Below are positions 32,643-41,739 of a stretch of DNA of 47,780 nt, piece by piece; position 1 is the stretch's first letter; the number at the start of each line of letters is the position of its first letter. Source of the DNA: Clostridia bacterium (GTDB lineage Bacteria; Bacillota; Clostridia; Oscillospirales; Acutalibacteraceae); assembly GCA_017441385.1 (NCBI GenBank), contig JAFRXY010000007.1, forward strand, positions 1 to 47,780. Direction: 5' to 3'. Position numbers and translations under genes: made by a program. The notes below the pieces were generated by a model. The model was not told the origin of the DNA, searched no databases, and saw only the letters and a list, made by a program, of their open reading frames with translations.

Positions 32643-34607
32643 TTATTTCGCGCTGAGTTCCTTGATACGGTCCCGGAGGTAGGCCGCCTGCTCGAAGTCG
32701 AGCAGCTTGGCCGCCTGCTTCATCTGCTTGGTCAGTTCGTTGATGAGGTGTTCGCGCTCGGATTTGGTTAATTTCTTGCCGGATTTCTCCCGTTTGCCGT
32801 CCTCGCCGTGCTGGGTAATTTCTATCACATCGGCCACCTTCTTGATGATGGTCTTGGGGGTGATGCCGTGTTCCTCGTTGTATTTTATCTGAATGTCGCG
32901 GCGGCGCTGGGTTTCCGTGATGGCGCGTTCCATGGAAGGGGTCACGCTGTCGGCGTACATGATGACCTGCCCCTCGGCGTTTCTGGCGGCTCTTCCGATG
33001 GTCTGAATGAGCGAGGTTTCGCTTCTTAAAAAGCCTTCCTTGTCCGCGTCCAGAATCGCCACCAGCGACACTTCCGGAATGTCCAGACCTTCGCGCAGCA
33101 GGTTGATGCCCACCAGCGTGTCGAATTCCCCGAGACGCAGGTCGCGGATGATTTCCATGCGTTCCACCGTGTCGATGTCGTGGTGAAGGTAGCGCACCCG
33201 CATTCCCAGCGATTCCATGTATTCGGTGAGGTCTTCCGCCATTTTCTTGGTCAGGGTGGTGACCAGCGTGCGGAAGCCCTTTTCGGCGCGGGTGTTGATT
33301 TCGGAAACGAGGTCGTCGATCTGTCCTTCCGTCGGACGGACGGATATTTCCGGGTCGACCAGTCCGGTGGGACGGATGACCTGCTCCACAATCTGCTCGG
33401 CGTGTTCTCTTTCAAAAGGCCCCGGGGTCGCGCTGATATAAATTGCCTGATTGATGAGCGAATAGAATTCCTCAAACATCAGCGGGCGGTTGTCGTAGGC
33501 CGACGGCAGGCGGAATCCGTAGTCGATGAGATTCTTCTTGCGGGCGTGGTCGCCGGCGTACATCGCCCGCACCTGCGGAATGCTGACGTGGGATTCGTCC
33601 ACCAGCAGCAGGAAGTCGTCCGGGAAGTAATTGATCAGCGTGAAGGGGGGCGAACCGGGCGCTCTGCCGGACAGCACGCGGGAATAATTCTCTATGCCGG
33701 GGCAGAAGCCGACTTCCATCAGCATTTCCATGTCATAGCTCACCCGCTGCTCGATGCGCTGCGCCTCAATGAGCTTGTTGTTCTGTTGGAAATACTGAAT
33801 TCTCTCCCGCAGTTCGTCCTTGATCTCGTCCATCGCCCTGCCCATCTTTTCCTCCGGAACGATGTAGTGGGAGGCGGGATAAATGGCAATGTGGCTGAGA
33901 ATGCCCTTGAGTTCGCCGGTGACATAATTGATCTCGGAAATGCGGTCGATCTCGTCCCCGAAGAATTCAATGCGGATGACGGTTTCTTTGGAATAGGAAG
34001 TGAATACTTCCACGACGTCGCCCCGCACGCGGAAGGTGTTGCGGGTGAATTCGATGTCGTTGCGGCTGTACTGGATTTCCGCGAGCTTTTTGATGACCTC
34101 GTCGCGGCTCTTTTCCATGCCCGGACGGAGCGAAAGCACCATGTTACGGTAGTCGATCGGGTCGCCCATGCTGTAGATGCAGGAGACCGAAGCGACGATG
34201 ATGACGTCCCGCCGTTCGGAAAGGGCGGATGTCGCGGAATGCCGCAGGCGGTCGATCTCGTCGTTGATGGAGGAATCCTTCTCGATGTAGGTGTCCGTGG
34301 TGGGAATGTAGGACTCCGGCTGGTAGTAGTCGTAATAGCTGACGAAGAATTCCACCGCGTTCTCCGGGAAGAATTCACGGAATTCGTTGCAAAGCTGGGC
34401 GGCCAGCACCTTGTTGTGCGCCAGCACCAGCGTCGGCCGGTTCATCCGGGCGATGACGTTCGCCATAGTGAAGGTCTTGCCGCTTCCGGTAACGCCCAGA
34501 AGCGCCTGTTCGTGATATCCCTTTTTCAGCCCGTCCACCAGCGCGGCAATTGCTTCCGGCTGGTCGCCGGTGGGTTTGTAATCCGAAACCAGCTTGAATT
34601 GATCCAT
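32643..34607 (-). CDS. uvrB: Excinuclease ABC subunit B
   Basis: DNA-damage verification subunit of nucleotide excision repair: loaded by UvrA, it recruits UvrC for incision and has helicase-like activity. At 654 residues it has the normal size. Motifs: [18 protein letters not shown] (Walker A), [35 protein letters not shown] (beta-hairpin), [10 protein letters not shown] (Walker B), [46 protein letters not shown], and the C-terminal UVR domain ([19 protein letters not shown]). ATG 34607 has GGAGG nine bases upstream. It has its own promoter. No uvrA or uvrC is in the window. Confidence 0.97.
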   Translation of the reverse strand: MDQFKLVSDYKPTGDQPEAIAALVDGLKKGYHEQALLGVTGSGKTFTMANVIARMNRPTLVLAHNKVLAAQLCNEFREFFPENAVEFFVSYYDYYQPESYIPTTDTYIEKDSSINDEIDRLRHSATSALSERRDVIIVASVSCIYSMGDPIDYRNMVLSLRPGMEKSRDEVIKKLAEIQYSRNDIEFTRNTFRVRGDVVEVFTSYSKETVIRIEFFGDEIDRISEINYVTGELKGILSHIAIYPASHYIVPEEKMGRAMDEIKDELRERIQYFQQNNKLIEAQRIEQRVSYDMEMLMEVGFCPGIENYSRVLSGRAPGSPPFTLINYFPDDFLLLVDESHVSIPQVRAMYAGDHARKKNLIDYGFRLPSAYDNRPLMFEEFYSLINQAIYISATPGPFEREHAEQIVEQVIRPTGLVDPEISVRPTEGQIDDLVSEINTRAEKGFRTLVTTLTKKMAEDLTEYMESLGMRVRYLHHDIDTVERMEIIRDLRLGEFDTLVGINLLREGLDIPEVSLVAILDADKEGFLRSETSLIQTIGRAARNAEGQVIMYADSVTPSMERAITETQRRRDIQIKYNEEHGITPKTIIKKVADVIEITQHGEDGKREKSGKKLTKSEREHLINELTKQMKQAAKLLDFEQAAYLRDRIKELSAK

Positions 34608-34647
34608 TTTCCATACCCTCCGTTTTATTTTTTTGTGTAACTATGTT

Positions 34648-34676
34648 ATTATATCACTTTCCGTCAAATGAATCAA
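34648..34676 (-). promoter_or_regulatory. Promoter of uvrB
   Basis: Minus strand: -35 TTGATT (34671-34676), 17-base spacer, -10 TATAAT (34648-34653). I saw no clear LexA box beside it. A weaker plus-strand promoter for the DUF5685 gene (TTGACG at 34727-34732, TAATTA at 34750-34755) may lie in the rest of this divergent gap. Confidence 0.7.
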
Positions 34677-34840
34677 TGCTTTTCGCTTTATATTTTATAT
34701 GAAAAACGAATTGGATGATAATTGAATTGACGCAGAGAAAGCGCCAAAATAATTAGTAGTATGTTTACATATTCGTAATAATGCGGCCTAAAAACTGTGC
34801 GATAATATTTTTATATATAATCAATCTGAGGAGCATAGAC

Positions 34841-35788
34841 GTGTTCGGATATATACGTGTATACAAGCCGCAACTGAAAATATGCGAATACGAAACCTAC
34901 CGCAGCATCTACTGCACGCTTTGCAGGTATCTCGGCAGGCAGATGGGTCTTCCTGCCCGGCTGCTTCTCAATTACGATTATACATTCATGGCAATGCTGA
35001 TGATCGCCCTCAGCGACGAAAAGCCCTGCTTTGAGCAGGGAAGATGCGTTGTGAATCCCATGAAGAAATGCGGCAATTGCCGGACGAACGCCCGTGCCTT
35101 TGCATACACCGCGGCGCTCACAGGCATTATGTTCTACTACAAGCTCAAGGACAGCATAGCCGATTCCACCGCCGGCAGGCGGCTGCTCTGGCGCACGCTG
35201 CAACCCTATGCGGCGCATGTGCGCAAAAAAGCAATGAAGCTCTGCCCCGAGGAGGACGCGCTGGTCGCAGAATACATAACCCGACAGTTCGCTGCCGAAA
35301 GCAAGGCTAAGGAAACCGGCGAGATCATCATCGACGAGCTGTGTCAGCCTACAGCCGACGTGCTTTCCGCCTTTGCGGAGCGGCTGGCGGACAGGGACAG
35401 CGACAGAACCGTGCTGAAGCATTTCGGCTACTTCATAGGGCGGTGGATCTATATGATCGACGCGCTCGACGACCTTGACCGCGATCTGAAAAACGGCTCC
35501 TTCAACCCGCTGGCGCTGAAATTCGGGCTGACGCAGGACGACGCGGCAGGCAAGACCGAACGGTGGGAGCAGGCGAGGATTTACGGCAACGACAGCCTGA
35601 ATATGTCCGCTGCCGAAGCCGTCAAGTATTATGAACTGCTCGATCTTGGCGAATTCAAGTCCATCGGCGACAATGTGATGTACCTCGGCATTTCCGACGC
35701 GCAGAGAAGCGCTCTCTTTCCGCCGGTAAAAAAACGGCGCAGAAATTCAGATAAGAATCAAATAAACACAGGAGTTGAAGAAAAATGA
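34841..35788 (+). CDS. DUF5685 family protein
   Basis: A 315-residue protein of unknown function, found widely in Clostridia. It begins [20 protein letters not shown] with [13 protein letters not shown], and has several cysteines in the first 100 residues ([16 protein letters not shown]) that could bind a metal, then a mostly helical body with [14 protein letters not shown] and [20 protein letters not shown]. Acidic DDLDRD resembles metal-binding motifs of isoprenoid-synthase folds, but that is only a resemblance. GTG 34841 is set by GAGGAG seven bases upstream. It overlaps the DnaJ gene (ATGA), so the two are coupled and likely share a role. Confidence 0.8.
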   Translation: MFGYIRVYKPQLKICEYETYRSIYCTLCRYLGRQMGLPARLLLNYDYTFMAMLMIALSDEKPCFEQGRCVVNPMKKCGNCRTNARAFAYTAALTGIMFYYKLKDSIADSTAGRRLLWRTLQPYAAHVRKKAMKLCPEEDALVAEYITRQFAAESKAKETGEIIIDELCQPTADVLSAFAERLADRDSDRTVLKHFGYFIGRWIYMIDALDDLDRDLKNGSFNPLALKFGLTQDDAAGKTERWEQARIYGNDSLNMSAAEAVKYYELLDLGEFKSIGDNVMYLGISDAQRSALFPPVKKRRRNSDKNQINTGVEEK

Positions 35789-36456
35789 ATGATCCGTATG
35801 CAGTACTCGGCATTTCATCCAGCGCCTCTGACGAAGAGGTAAAGACAGCCTACAGAAATCTCGCCAAGAAGTATCACCCCGACAACTACGCAAGCGCACC
35901 TGACGTGGCCGATCTGGCTGCGGAAAAGATGTCGCAGGTCAACGAGGCCTACGACGCTATCGTTTCCGCACGCAAAAACGGCACACCGGTGGGCGGTTCC
36001 TCTCAATCCGGCACCAGTTCCAACAGTACGGCAGGCAGCAATTACGGCTCCTTCCAGGGCACCCAGCATACGGACTTTGCCGATGTGCGCAACCTTTTCA
36101 GCGCCGGCAGGATAACCGACGCCGAGATGGTTCTCGACGGCGTGCCGAATGCCCGCAGAAACGCCGAATGGTATTTCCTCAAGGGCAGCGTACTCTACCG
36201 CAGAGGCTGGATCGATCAGGCATACGCCTACTTCCAGACTGCCGTGAACAAGGCTCCTAATAACGCGGAATACCGCGCGGCTTACACGCAGGTTTCACAG
36301 CAGCGCACAGGCAGAACGGCCGGCTACAAATACAACGGAGGAAACGGCGGGTCGTCCTGCGCCAGCGGCTGCGGCCCCTGCTCCACCTGCATGGGACTGC
36401 TCTGTGCCGACTCCTGCTGCGAATGCTTCGGCGGCGACCTCATCACCTGCTGCTGA
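35785..36456 (+). CDS. DnaJ-domain protein with TPR-like middle and Cys-rich tail
   Basis: A 223-residue J-protein. Residues 1-65 are a J domain with the HPD tripeptide (AKKYHPDNY), which stimulates DnaK ATPase. After a Ser/Gly/Asn-rich linker, residues ~100-170 are helical repeats like a TPR ([38 protein letters not shown]). The last ~35 residues are cysteine-rich ([16 protein letters not shown], then CCEC, and CC at the very end), a possible metal-binding or membrane-anchoring tail. This differs from the zinc-finger of classical DnaJ, which lies in the middle. The start overlaps the DUF5685 stop by 4 bases, with AGGAG upstream. A terminator follows. Client and role are unknown. Confidence 0.85.
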   Translation: MNDPYAVLGISSSASDEEVKTAYRNLAKKYHPDNYASAPDVADLAAEKMSQVNEAYDAIVSARKNGTPVGGSSQSGTSSNSTAGSNYGSFQGTQHTDFADVRNLFSAGRITDAEMVLDGVPNARRNAEWYFLKGSVLYRRGWIDQAYAYFQTAVNKAPNNAEYRAAYTQVSQQRTGRTAGYKYNGGNGGSSCASGCGPCSTCMGLLCADSCCECFGGDLITCC

Positions 36457-36480
36457 TCTTTTTCAATAATCTCGCTACCC

Positions 36481-36524
36481 AAAAAGGCAACACCCGTGCT
36501 TCCGCCGTCCGGTGTTGCCTTTCT
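36481..36524 (+). terminator. Terminator after the DnaJ gene
   Basis: Arms AAAGGCAACACC (36483-36494) and GGTGTTGCCTTT (36511-36522), then T-rich sequence. Confidence 0.85.
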
Positions 36525-36550
36525 ATTATGTATGAAATGAGGAATTACGT

Positions 36551-37096
36551 ATGAATTCGGGAAAAGCAGCCTCCAAGATGGCGCTGTGCGGCATTCTCAC
36601 CGCGCTGAGCGTCGTTGCCATGATCATTGCGGGATTCATGGGAATACTGACCTACGCCGCGCCGATGATAGCGGGAGGCGTAATGATCATTCCGGTGCGG
36701 GAATACGGCAAGGGCACGGCTTTCACCATGTTCGCGGCGGTGTCGCTGCTGGGCATGATCCTCATCCCCGACAAGGAGATGGCGCTGTTCTACCTGCTGC
36801 TGTTCGGGCATTACCCCATCATTCAGCCGTCGCTGAACAGAATCGGCAAAAAACTTCCGCGGGTCATTCTGAAGGCACTGGTGTTCAATGCCGGCGCTCT
36901 GCTTTCGGTGCTGCTGGCCAAGCTGATCTTTGCCATTCCGGTCTTTGACCCGGATAAACCGATCTGGCTGCTTGCGGCGGTATACCTGATTGGCGCGAAT
37001 ATCTGCTTTGCGCTCTATGACAGCGCACTGCTGGGATTCTACACCCTTTACGACGTCAGACTGGCCCCTCTGCTGGGCAGGCTTTTGAATCACTGA
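36551..37096 (+). CDS. Conserved small membrane protein, function unknown
   Basis: A 181-residue membrane protein with about five hydrophobic segments: ILTALSVVAMIIAGFMGILT, TYAAPMIAGGVMIIP, FTMFAAVSLLGMILI, FNAGALLSVLLAKLIFAI, and WLLAAVYLIGANICFAL. The small size and the Gly/Ala-rich first helix suggest an ECF S-component-like or DUF2232-like transporter protein, but I cannot assign it. The ATG has GAGGAATT upstream. It is convergent with the polysaccharide deacetylase, with only five bases between the two stops. Confidence 0.7.
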   Translation: MNSGKAASKMALCGILTALSVVAMIIAGFMGILTYAAPMIAGGVMIIPVREYGKGTAFTMFAAVSLLGMILIPDKEMALFYLLLFGHYPIIQPSLNRIGKKLPRVILKALVFNAGALLSVLLAKLIFAIPVFDPDKPIWLLAAVYLIGANICFALYDSALLGFYTLYDVRLAPLLGRLLNH

Positions 37097-37101
37097 CTTC
37101 T

Positions 37102-38085
37102 TTACTCGTATTTTAACGCGACTTCGGGGTAGTTAATGAGATAACTGAATCCGATATCGGTAATCGAACCGTTGACACGCATACGGTAAAGCTGATACGG
37201 GTCGTCCCCTCTCCTGACATATCCCGAATCGGTGGTGAATGCAAGTCTGAATCCGGCTTTTCTGACAATTTCCTTGGCATTGCCTCCGTAAGTGCCGTAG
37301 GGATAGGCGAGGTATTTGGAACCGCCCAGTATTTTCGAGGATTTTTTGAGATCCTTCACTCCTGTTTCCACTGTCACCCCCTGCATGATTCCTCTGTTGT
37401 CAGGAATTCCGCCCTGCGGGATCTCGCCCCGGTGCATGTTGTGTGTGTGTGAATGAAGCTCGATATTCGGCAGCGTCAGTTTGTAGGGAATGTTCTTTCG
37501 CCATGACGTGACAGCAAACGAGGTGGCCGTGAATCCGTACTTTTCAAGTTCCGGCTGGAGCAGCTCGAAGAAGTTGTCCTGTCCGTCGTCGGACGTCAGG
37601 ACAACGCATTTGGCGGGGACTTCTATGTTTCCCTGAAGCCACTCGTAAAGCTCGTCCATAGACAGCGTGACGTATCCGTTTTCCCTCAGCCACTGAAGGT
37701 GAGATCTGACCGACTGTATCGAATGGCTGTTTCTGCCATGGGTAGGTTCTTCCTTTGTTTCGTCATAGAAAAAATGGTACATGACCACAGGGACAAAATC
37801 GGCTGTTGGCCCCTTGTACTTGCGGAATCTTTCCACATATCTCGGCTCGCGGAAGACAGCGGTGGTACAGAATACAGGTTCAAAATCGGATTGTTTCAGG
37901 CGGGACATTCCGCCGCGGCATCCTTCCTCAATCAATCCGTCAACGGTCGTTTCATAGGTAGATTGCAATGAATCGCCGCCGTCGGATACAGTGGAGAAAA
38001 TGTCATCGGAAAAAAACCGGAAAAAAACAAACACGAAGCCTGCCATCGAAAGCAATACAATAATGATCAGTAATACCTTTTTCAA
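37102..38085 (-). CDS. Membrane-anchored polysaccharide deacetylase (NodB homology)
   Basis: A 327-residue CE4 enzyme that removes acetyl groups from cell-wall or other polysaccharides outside the cell. An N-terminal signal anchor (KKVLLIIIVLLSMAGFVFVF) is followed by a linker and, from ~residue 125, the NodB domain: VVLTSDDGQDNFF (the usual TFDDG has Ser for Phe), HSHTHNMH (metal His pair), YLAYPYGTYG, then GFRLAFTTDSG. The start is TTG 38083-38085: GGGAGG lies seven bases upstream, while the ATG at 38118 has none. It lies 43 bases after the reductase gene, at the end of the minus-strand group. Confidence 0.85.
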   Translation of the reverse strand: MKKVLLIIIVLLSMAGFVFVFFRFFSDDIFSTVSDGGDSLQSTYETTVDGLIEEGCRGGMSRLKQSDFEPVFCTTAVFREPRYVERFRKYKGPTADFVPVVMYHFFYDETKEEPTHGRNSHSIQSVRSHLQWLRENGYVTLSMDELYEWLQGNIEVPAKCVVLTSDDGQDNFFELLQPELEKYGFTATSFAVTSWRKNIPYKLTLPNIELHSHTHNMHRGEIPQGGIPDNRGIMQGVTVETGVKDLKKSSKILGGSKYLAYPYGTYGGNAKEIVRKAGFRLAFTTDSGYVRRGDDPYQLYRMRVNGSITDIGFSYLINYPEVALKYE

Positions 38086-38128
38086 GAGAACGCCTCCCAA
38101 TCGCCGTATTTTTCTCATAAGAATACGG

Positions 38129-38863
38129 TTATATTACATATCCTCCGTTGGGACAGAGAACCTGTCCGGTGATGAAGGAAGCCTCGTCGGACGCGAGGAA
38201 ATAAACCGCGCGGGCCACTTCTTCCGGTCTGCCCAGCCGCAGGAGGGGAGTGCCTTCCGCAAGCTCCCGCAGGTCGTCGGGGGTAAGATGGGCATTCATT
38301 TCGGTGTCGATCACCCCCGGCGCGACACAGTTGACCCGGATGCCGCTGGGGCCGACTTCCTGCGCAAGCGCTTTGGTCAGACCTATGACGGCGGCTTTGG
38401 TCGCGGAATAGACCGTTTCGCAGGACGCGCCGACCTGCCCCCACATGGAGGAGATATTGATGATGCTGCCGCTGTGTTTTTGCAGCATATAAGGCAGCGC
38501 TTCATGGCAGCAGAGGAACATTCCGTCCACATTCACGGCAAATGTCCTTCTCCATTCGTCATAGTCCACATCTGTGAAAAGGCTCTGCCGCGCGATGGCG
38601 GCGTTATTCACCAGAATGTCCACCCCTCCGAGCTGCTCCCGTGCCGTTTCAAACATCGCCGCCACTTCTTCGGGCCGAGAAACGTCGGCCTTTACCGCCA
38701 TGGCCATTCCTCCGGACGCGTTGATTTCCCGGGCAGCTTCAAAAGCCGGCTCGCGGCTGTGATGGTAGTTGAGCGCCACCGGGTGCCCCTTTACGGCAAA
38801 AAGGCGGGCGGTCGCCAGTCCGATTCCCCGCGAAGCGCCGGTCACCAGCACGGTTTCTTTCAT
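38129..38863 (-). CDS. Short-chain dehydrogenase/reductase (FabG-like)
   Basis: A 244-residue classical SDR that reduces or oxidises a keto/hydroxy group with NAD(P)(H). Motifs: VLVTGASRGIGLATA (cofactor loop), ILVNNAAIARQ, INISSMWGQVGAS and the catalytic YSATKAAV, then IRVNCVAPGVIDTEM. FabG (3-oxoacyl-ACP reductase) is the nearest well-known relative. The placement away from fatty acid genes leaves the substrate open. AAAGGAG lies 12 bases before the ATG at 38863. It is in a close minus-strand series: GNAT gene 18 bases before, deacetylase 43 bases after. Confidence 0.9.
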   Translation of the reverse strand: MKETVLVTGASRGIGLATARLFAVKGHPVALNYHHSREPAFEAAREINASGGMAMAVKADVSRPEEVAAMFETAREQLGGVDILVNNAAIARQSLFTDVDYDEWRRTFAVNVDGMFLCCHEALPYMLQKHSGSIINISSMWGQVGASCETVYSATKAAVIGLTKALAQEVGPSGIRVNCVAPGVIDTEMNAHLTPDDLRELAEGTPLLRLGRPEEVARAVYFLASDEASFITGQVLCPNGGYVI

Positions 38864-38881
38864 ACGCCAGACATACTCCTT

Positions 38882-39457
38882 TCAGCCTTTTCTGAACCTG
38901 AACCCTGTTTTCGGGAAAAGAGCAAAGAATTTCTCCCTCTCGAAGCCTTCCGGCCGGATGTCCCGGCAGTAAAGGCTCATGAGCCAGACATCCTCGGCAG
39001 CCCCGTCCGTGACAACGCCGTCGGTGATATAGGCTATTTTGACAAACCCCAGACGGGTATAGGCGCGTATGGCATTGTAATTGGAAGCGCGGACTTCAAG
39101 ACGGATTTCGTTGAAGCCGCGCTTTTTCGCGTCGTTGACCGTGGCGGTCATGAGCCGGGACCCCCATCCCATTCCCCTGTACTTTTTGGCAATGCCGACC
39201 CCCAGAAAGCCCACGTCGTCCGGCTCGTCGCACCGGCGCACGATATCGCACCAGCCGACAGCCCTTCCTCCCGGCTCCACCAGCAGGAACTGCGGATAGC
39301 CTGACTGGCGGCAGACCTTGATGAACCGGAGAATGTCCTCGATCGGATAGCCTCCGGAAATGGAGAGGAATTTTCCTTCTTTGGCCACCTCGTCGAAGGT
39401 CTGGCAGTAGGAAACCGCGTATTTTTCAGTAGAACGCACGATTTTCAATTCTTCCAT
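38882..39457 (-). CDS. GNAT family N-acetyltransferase
   Basis: A 191-residue acetyltransferase with the GNAT acetyl-CoA fold: VGFLGVGIAKKYRGMGWGSR (motif A with R-G-M-G-W-G), LEVRASNYNAIRAYTRLGF (motif B, close to RimI-type enzymes), and an N-terminal half of beta strands. The target may be a protein N-terminus, an amine or a small molecule; nothing fixes it here. The gene starts 15 bases after scfB. Whether it acts on the SCIFF peptide or is simply co-transcribed is not visible. Confidence 0.88.
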   Translation of the reverse strand: MEELKIVRSTEKYAVSYCQTFDEVAKEGKFLSISGGYPIEDILRFIKVCRQSGYPQFLLVEPGGRAVGWCDIVRRCDEPDDVGFLGVGIAKKYRGMGWGSRLMTATVNDAKKRGFNEIRLEVRASNYNAIRAYTRLGFVKIAYITDGVVTDGAAEDVWLMSLYCRDIRPEGFEREKFFALFPKTGFRFRKG

Positions 39458-39472
39458 AGCCGTTGCAAAAAA

Positions 39473-40828
39473 TCAGTCCGCGAGAGCCGCCTGCATCATG
39501 ATGGCGCATTCCAGACGCTTCTTCTCCATCTCGCAGTAAAGGCTGTAAGGCTCCAGAATGTCGCCGTTCTTCTCGTTGTTGATAGCGTTGCAGCCGCCGC
39601 TGCAATAGAATCGCGCCCAGCAGTCGCGGCACTTGCGCTTGTTGTAGATGGTGGTGCGGGCGAACTTCTTCTTGATTGCTACGTTGAAGCTGCCGTCGTT
39701 CAGGCTGCCCATCTTCCACTCATCGTGTCCGACGAACTGATGGCAGGGGAAAATATCTCCCTGCGGGGTAATCGCGACGTATTCGTTGCCGCAGCTGCAC
39801 CCTCTCAGGCGGCGAATGGCACAGGGTCCCTGATCAAGATCAATCATAAAATGGAAGAAGTTGATCTTCTCCCCCGCCTTCTTCATTTCGATGAGCTTTT
39901 TGGCAAGCGTTTCGTATTCCTCAAAGATTCTGGGGAGATCGGACTCCTGAATGGAGAAATCCAGCTTGGGGTCGGAAACGACGGGTTCTTCCGACAGCTG
40001 GTCGAACCCCTGTTCATAGAGATACAGGATGTCGTTGGTGAAATCAAGATTGTAGCGGGTGTAGGTCGCGCGGGCGTAATAATCCTTGTCGCCGCGCTGC
40101 GCCACCAGCTTTTTGAATTTGGGCAGGATTCTGTCGTGGCAGCCCTTGCCGCCCCAGTCGAGCCGCAGGCGGTCATTGACTTCCTTGCGGCCGTCGATGG
40201 AAAGCACGCAGTTGTGCATTTCGCGGTTGATGAAATCGATCTTGTCGTCGTCCAGCAGCAGTCCGTTGGTGGTGACGGTAAAGCGGAAATTCTTGCCGTA
40301 TTCGGCTTCCTTGCTGCGGGCGTATTCCACCGTCTTTTTCACAACGTCGAAATTCATCAGCGGTTCGCCGCCGAAGAAATCGACCTCCAGATTCCGTCGG
40401 CCGACCGATCTTTCAATCAGGAAGTCGATCGCCCTGCGTGCGGTTTCCTCGCTCATCAGGCAGCGTTCCCCGCCGAACCCCCCCTTGCTGGCAAAGCAGT
40501 ATTCGCAGGCAAGATTGCAGTCGTGGCTGATATTCAGGCACATCGACTTGACGGAGGCGTTGACCATCCTATCGGCAAACTGCTCGTAATCGTCGGGGGC
40601 ATGCAGCTGCCCCATGTCAAATGCCTCGTAAAGCTCGGCATAAGCCGAGTCGATATCCTCCCGGCTGTATTCACGCAGGGAATCATACGCCAGTGCCGGC
40701 GTTTCCGCCGTCATTCCTTCATCGGTAAAATCCACCAGCCTGTATGTAAGATCGTCCACTACATGCACAGCGCCGCTGTAAACGTCGAGAATAATGTTGT
40801 AGCCGTTGAGACTGTATTTATGTATCAT
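39473..40828 (-). CDS. scfB: Radical SAM thioether-forming SCIFF peptide maturase
   Basis: A 451-residue radical SAM/SPASM enzyme that uses SAM and iron-sulfur clusters to join Cys side chains of the SCIFF precursor to acceptor residues by thioether bonds. The radical SAM motif is CNLACEYC near residue 105. Around VDFFGGEPLMNF and FTVTTNGLL the barrel is recognisable, and the SPASM tail has cysteine clusters (GCSCGNEYVAITPQGDIFPC, CRDCWARFYCSGGC). The precursor gene scfA lies 126 bases upstream, and this scfA-scfB order is the family's usual one. The ATG at 40828 follows GGAAGGAT. Downstream genes (GNAT, SDR, deacetylase) may be co-transcribed. Confidence 0.95.
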   Translation of the reverse strand: MIHKYSLNGYNIILDVYSGAVHVVDDLTYRLVDFTDEGMTAETPALAYDSLREYSREDIDSAYAELYEAFDMGQLHAPDDYEQFADRMVNASVKSMCLNISHDCNLACEYCFASKGGFGGERCLMSEETARRAIDFLIERSVGRRNLEVDFFGGEPLMNFDVVKKTVEYARSKEAEYGKNFRFTVTTNGLLLDDDKIDFINREMHNCVLSIDGRKEVNDRLRLDWGGKGCHDRILPKFKKLVAQRGDKDYYARATYTRYNLDFTNDILYLYEQGFDQLSEEPVVSDPKLDFSIQESDLPRIFEEYETLAKKLIEMKKAGEKINFFHFMIDLDQGPCAIRRLRGCSCGNEYVAITPQGDIFPCHQFVGHDEWKMGSLNDGSFNVAIKKKFARTTIYNKRKCRDCWARFYCSGGCNAINNEKNGDILEPYSLYCEMEKKRLECAIMMQAALAD

Positions 40829-40868
40829 GAGTTCTAAATATCCTTCCGTATGGCAAAATAAAAACAGT

Positions 40869-40905
40869 ACAAAACCGCCGGATCAAAAAGACCCGGCAGT
40901 TTTGT
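40869..40905 (-). terminator. Terminator-like hairpin between scfA and scfB
   Basis: On the minus strand, ACAAAACTGCCGG (plus-strand 40893-40905) pairs with CCGGCGGTTTTGT (40869-40881), with one G-U pair. T-rich sequence follows. A second hairpin lies at 40917-40940, with CACGCGGAT pairing with ATCCGTGTG. Partial termination here would make more precursor than enzyme. Confidence 0.7.
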
Positions 40906-40954
40906 AAAACACGGGCACACGGATTGCCATCCGCGTGTCAAAAACATGCAAAAA

Positions 40955-41095
40955 TTACTTCTCGCACTTCTGGTTTGCCACGGTGCAGGAAGTTTTGCAA
41001 GCCGACTGGCAGGAGGCCTGGCACTCGCCGCAGCCGCCCTTGACAGCGGTTTCTTTCAGATTGGCTTTGTTGAGAGTCTTGATATGCTTCTTCAT
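40955..41095 (-). CDS. scfA: SCIFF ranthipeptide precursor
   Basis: A short gene of 46 codons. The peptide begins MKKHIKTLNKANLKETAVKG and then carries six cysteines at residues 22, 25, 29, 33, 37 and 44 (CGECQASC, CKTSC and the C of KCEK), which fits the name 'six cysteines in forty-five residues'. The maturase next door makes thioether bridges between these cysteines and nearby residues. GGAGG precedes the ATG, and a perfectly spaced promoter precedes that. It is widespread in Clostridia; the peptide's function is not settled. Confidence 0.96.
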   Translation of the reverse strand: MKKHIKTLNKANLKETAVKGGCGECQASCQSACKTSCTVANQKCEK

Positions 41096-41128
41096 GGTTG
41101 TACCTCCAATCGTTCAACGAATAAAGAT

Positions 41129-41157
41129 ATTATAGCAAATAAATTTTTATATTTCAA
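41129..41157 (-). promoter_or_regulatory. Promoter of scfA
   Basis: Minus strand: -35 TTGAAA (41152-41157), exact 17-base spacer, -10 TATAAT (41129-41134), about 34 bases before the scfA start. Confidence 0.85.
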
Positions 41158-41213
41158 CCTATAAATTCAAGATTATACATATTACCTATTTTTTTGTGAG
41201 AAATATATGAAGT

Positions 41214-41654
41214 TCAACGCCTTTTTCGTCTCACACGGTTGGAACCGAGCCAGCCGCCGCAGCCGCCCGCAAGCAGCAGAAGAATCAGCTTGACGATCAC
41301 CGCAAAGCTGAAAGCGGCTTCATCCATCGCAATGCCGATGATCCACGCCCCGAGGAATACCGTCAGTCCGATGGCCAGACCGTAGAAAAGTCCCCTCTGG
41401 CGCGAAACGGAACCGCAGATCCAGCCCCCCGCAAAGCAGCCCAGCATGAGAGACACAACCGACAGCGGTATCACAGCGGACGAAACAATGGACTTCATCA
41501 CCACAAAAAGAAGCGCGAACAGCATGACAAACGCCATGGAAACCACCAGCGCGGCCACCAGTCCGAAGACAAACGGCTTGCCGATTTGCAGCGCGGGATT
41601 GCCGCCGCCGGAGCATTTGATATTTCTTCCTCTGCCTGATCTAGCACGAGCCAT
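41214..41654 (-). CDS. TIGR04086 family membrane protein
   Basis: A 146-residue protein with four hydrophobic segments (FVFGLVAALVVSMAFVMLFA, VIPLSVVSLMLGCFAGGWIC, LFYGLAIGLTVFLGAWIIG, VIVKLILLLLAGGCGGWLG) after a basic N-terminus, ending in RRKRR. In Clostridia this family is found between yajC and the SCIFF gene, and that is the case here. Its function is not known; a link to secretion of the peptide or to the SecDF-YajC complex is a guess. ATG 41654 is set by GGGAGG, which is also the 3' arm of a hairpin. The frame extends further up without a site. Confidence 0.87.
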   Translation of the reverse strand: MARARSGRGRNIKCSGGGNPALQIGKPFVFGLVAALVVSMAFVMLFALLFVVMKSIVSSAVIPLSVVSLMLGCFAGGWICGSVSRQRGLFYGLAIGLTVFLGAWIIGIAMDEAAFSFAVIVKLILLLLAGGCGGWLGSNRVRRKRR

Positions 41655-41714
41655 AAAAAAACCTCCCGAACCTCTGAGAATGAATTGGTAAATACATACT
41701 CGGATTTCCGGGAG
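41655..41714 (-). other. Hairpin overlapping the ribosome site of the TIGR04086 gene
   Basis: On the minus strand, CTCCCG pairs with CGGGAG (plus-strand 41663-41668 and 41709-41714), with CTCAG/CTCGG further in. TTTTTT follows and the ATG comes at once. The structure could end yajC transcripts and also hide the GGGAGG ribosome site. Confidence 0.6.
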
Positions 41715-41739
41715 ATTATGCCTATTCGGTTGGAAGAAA

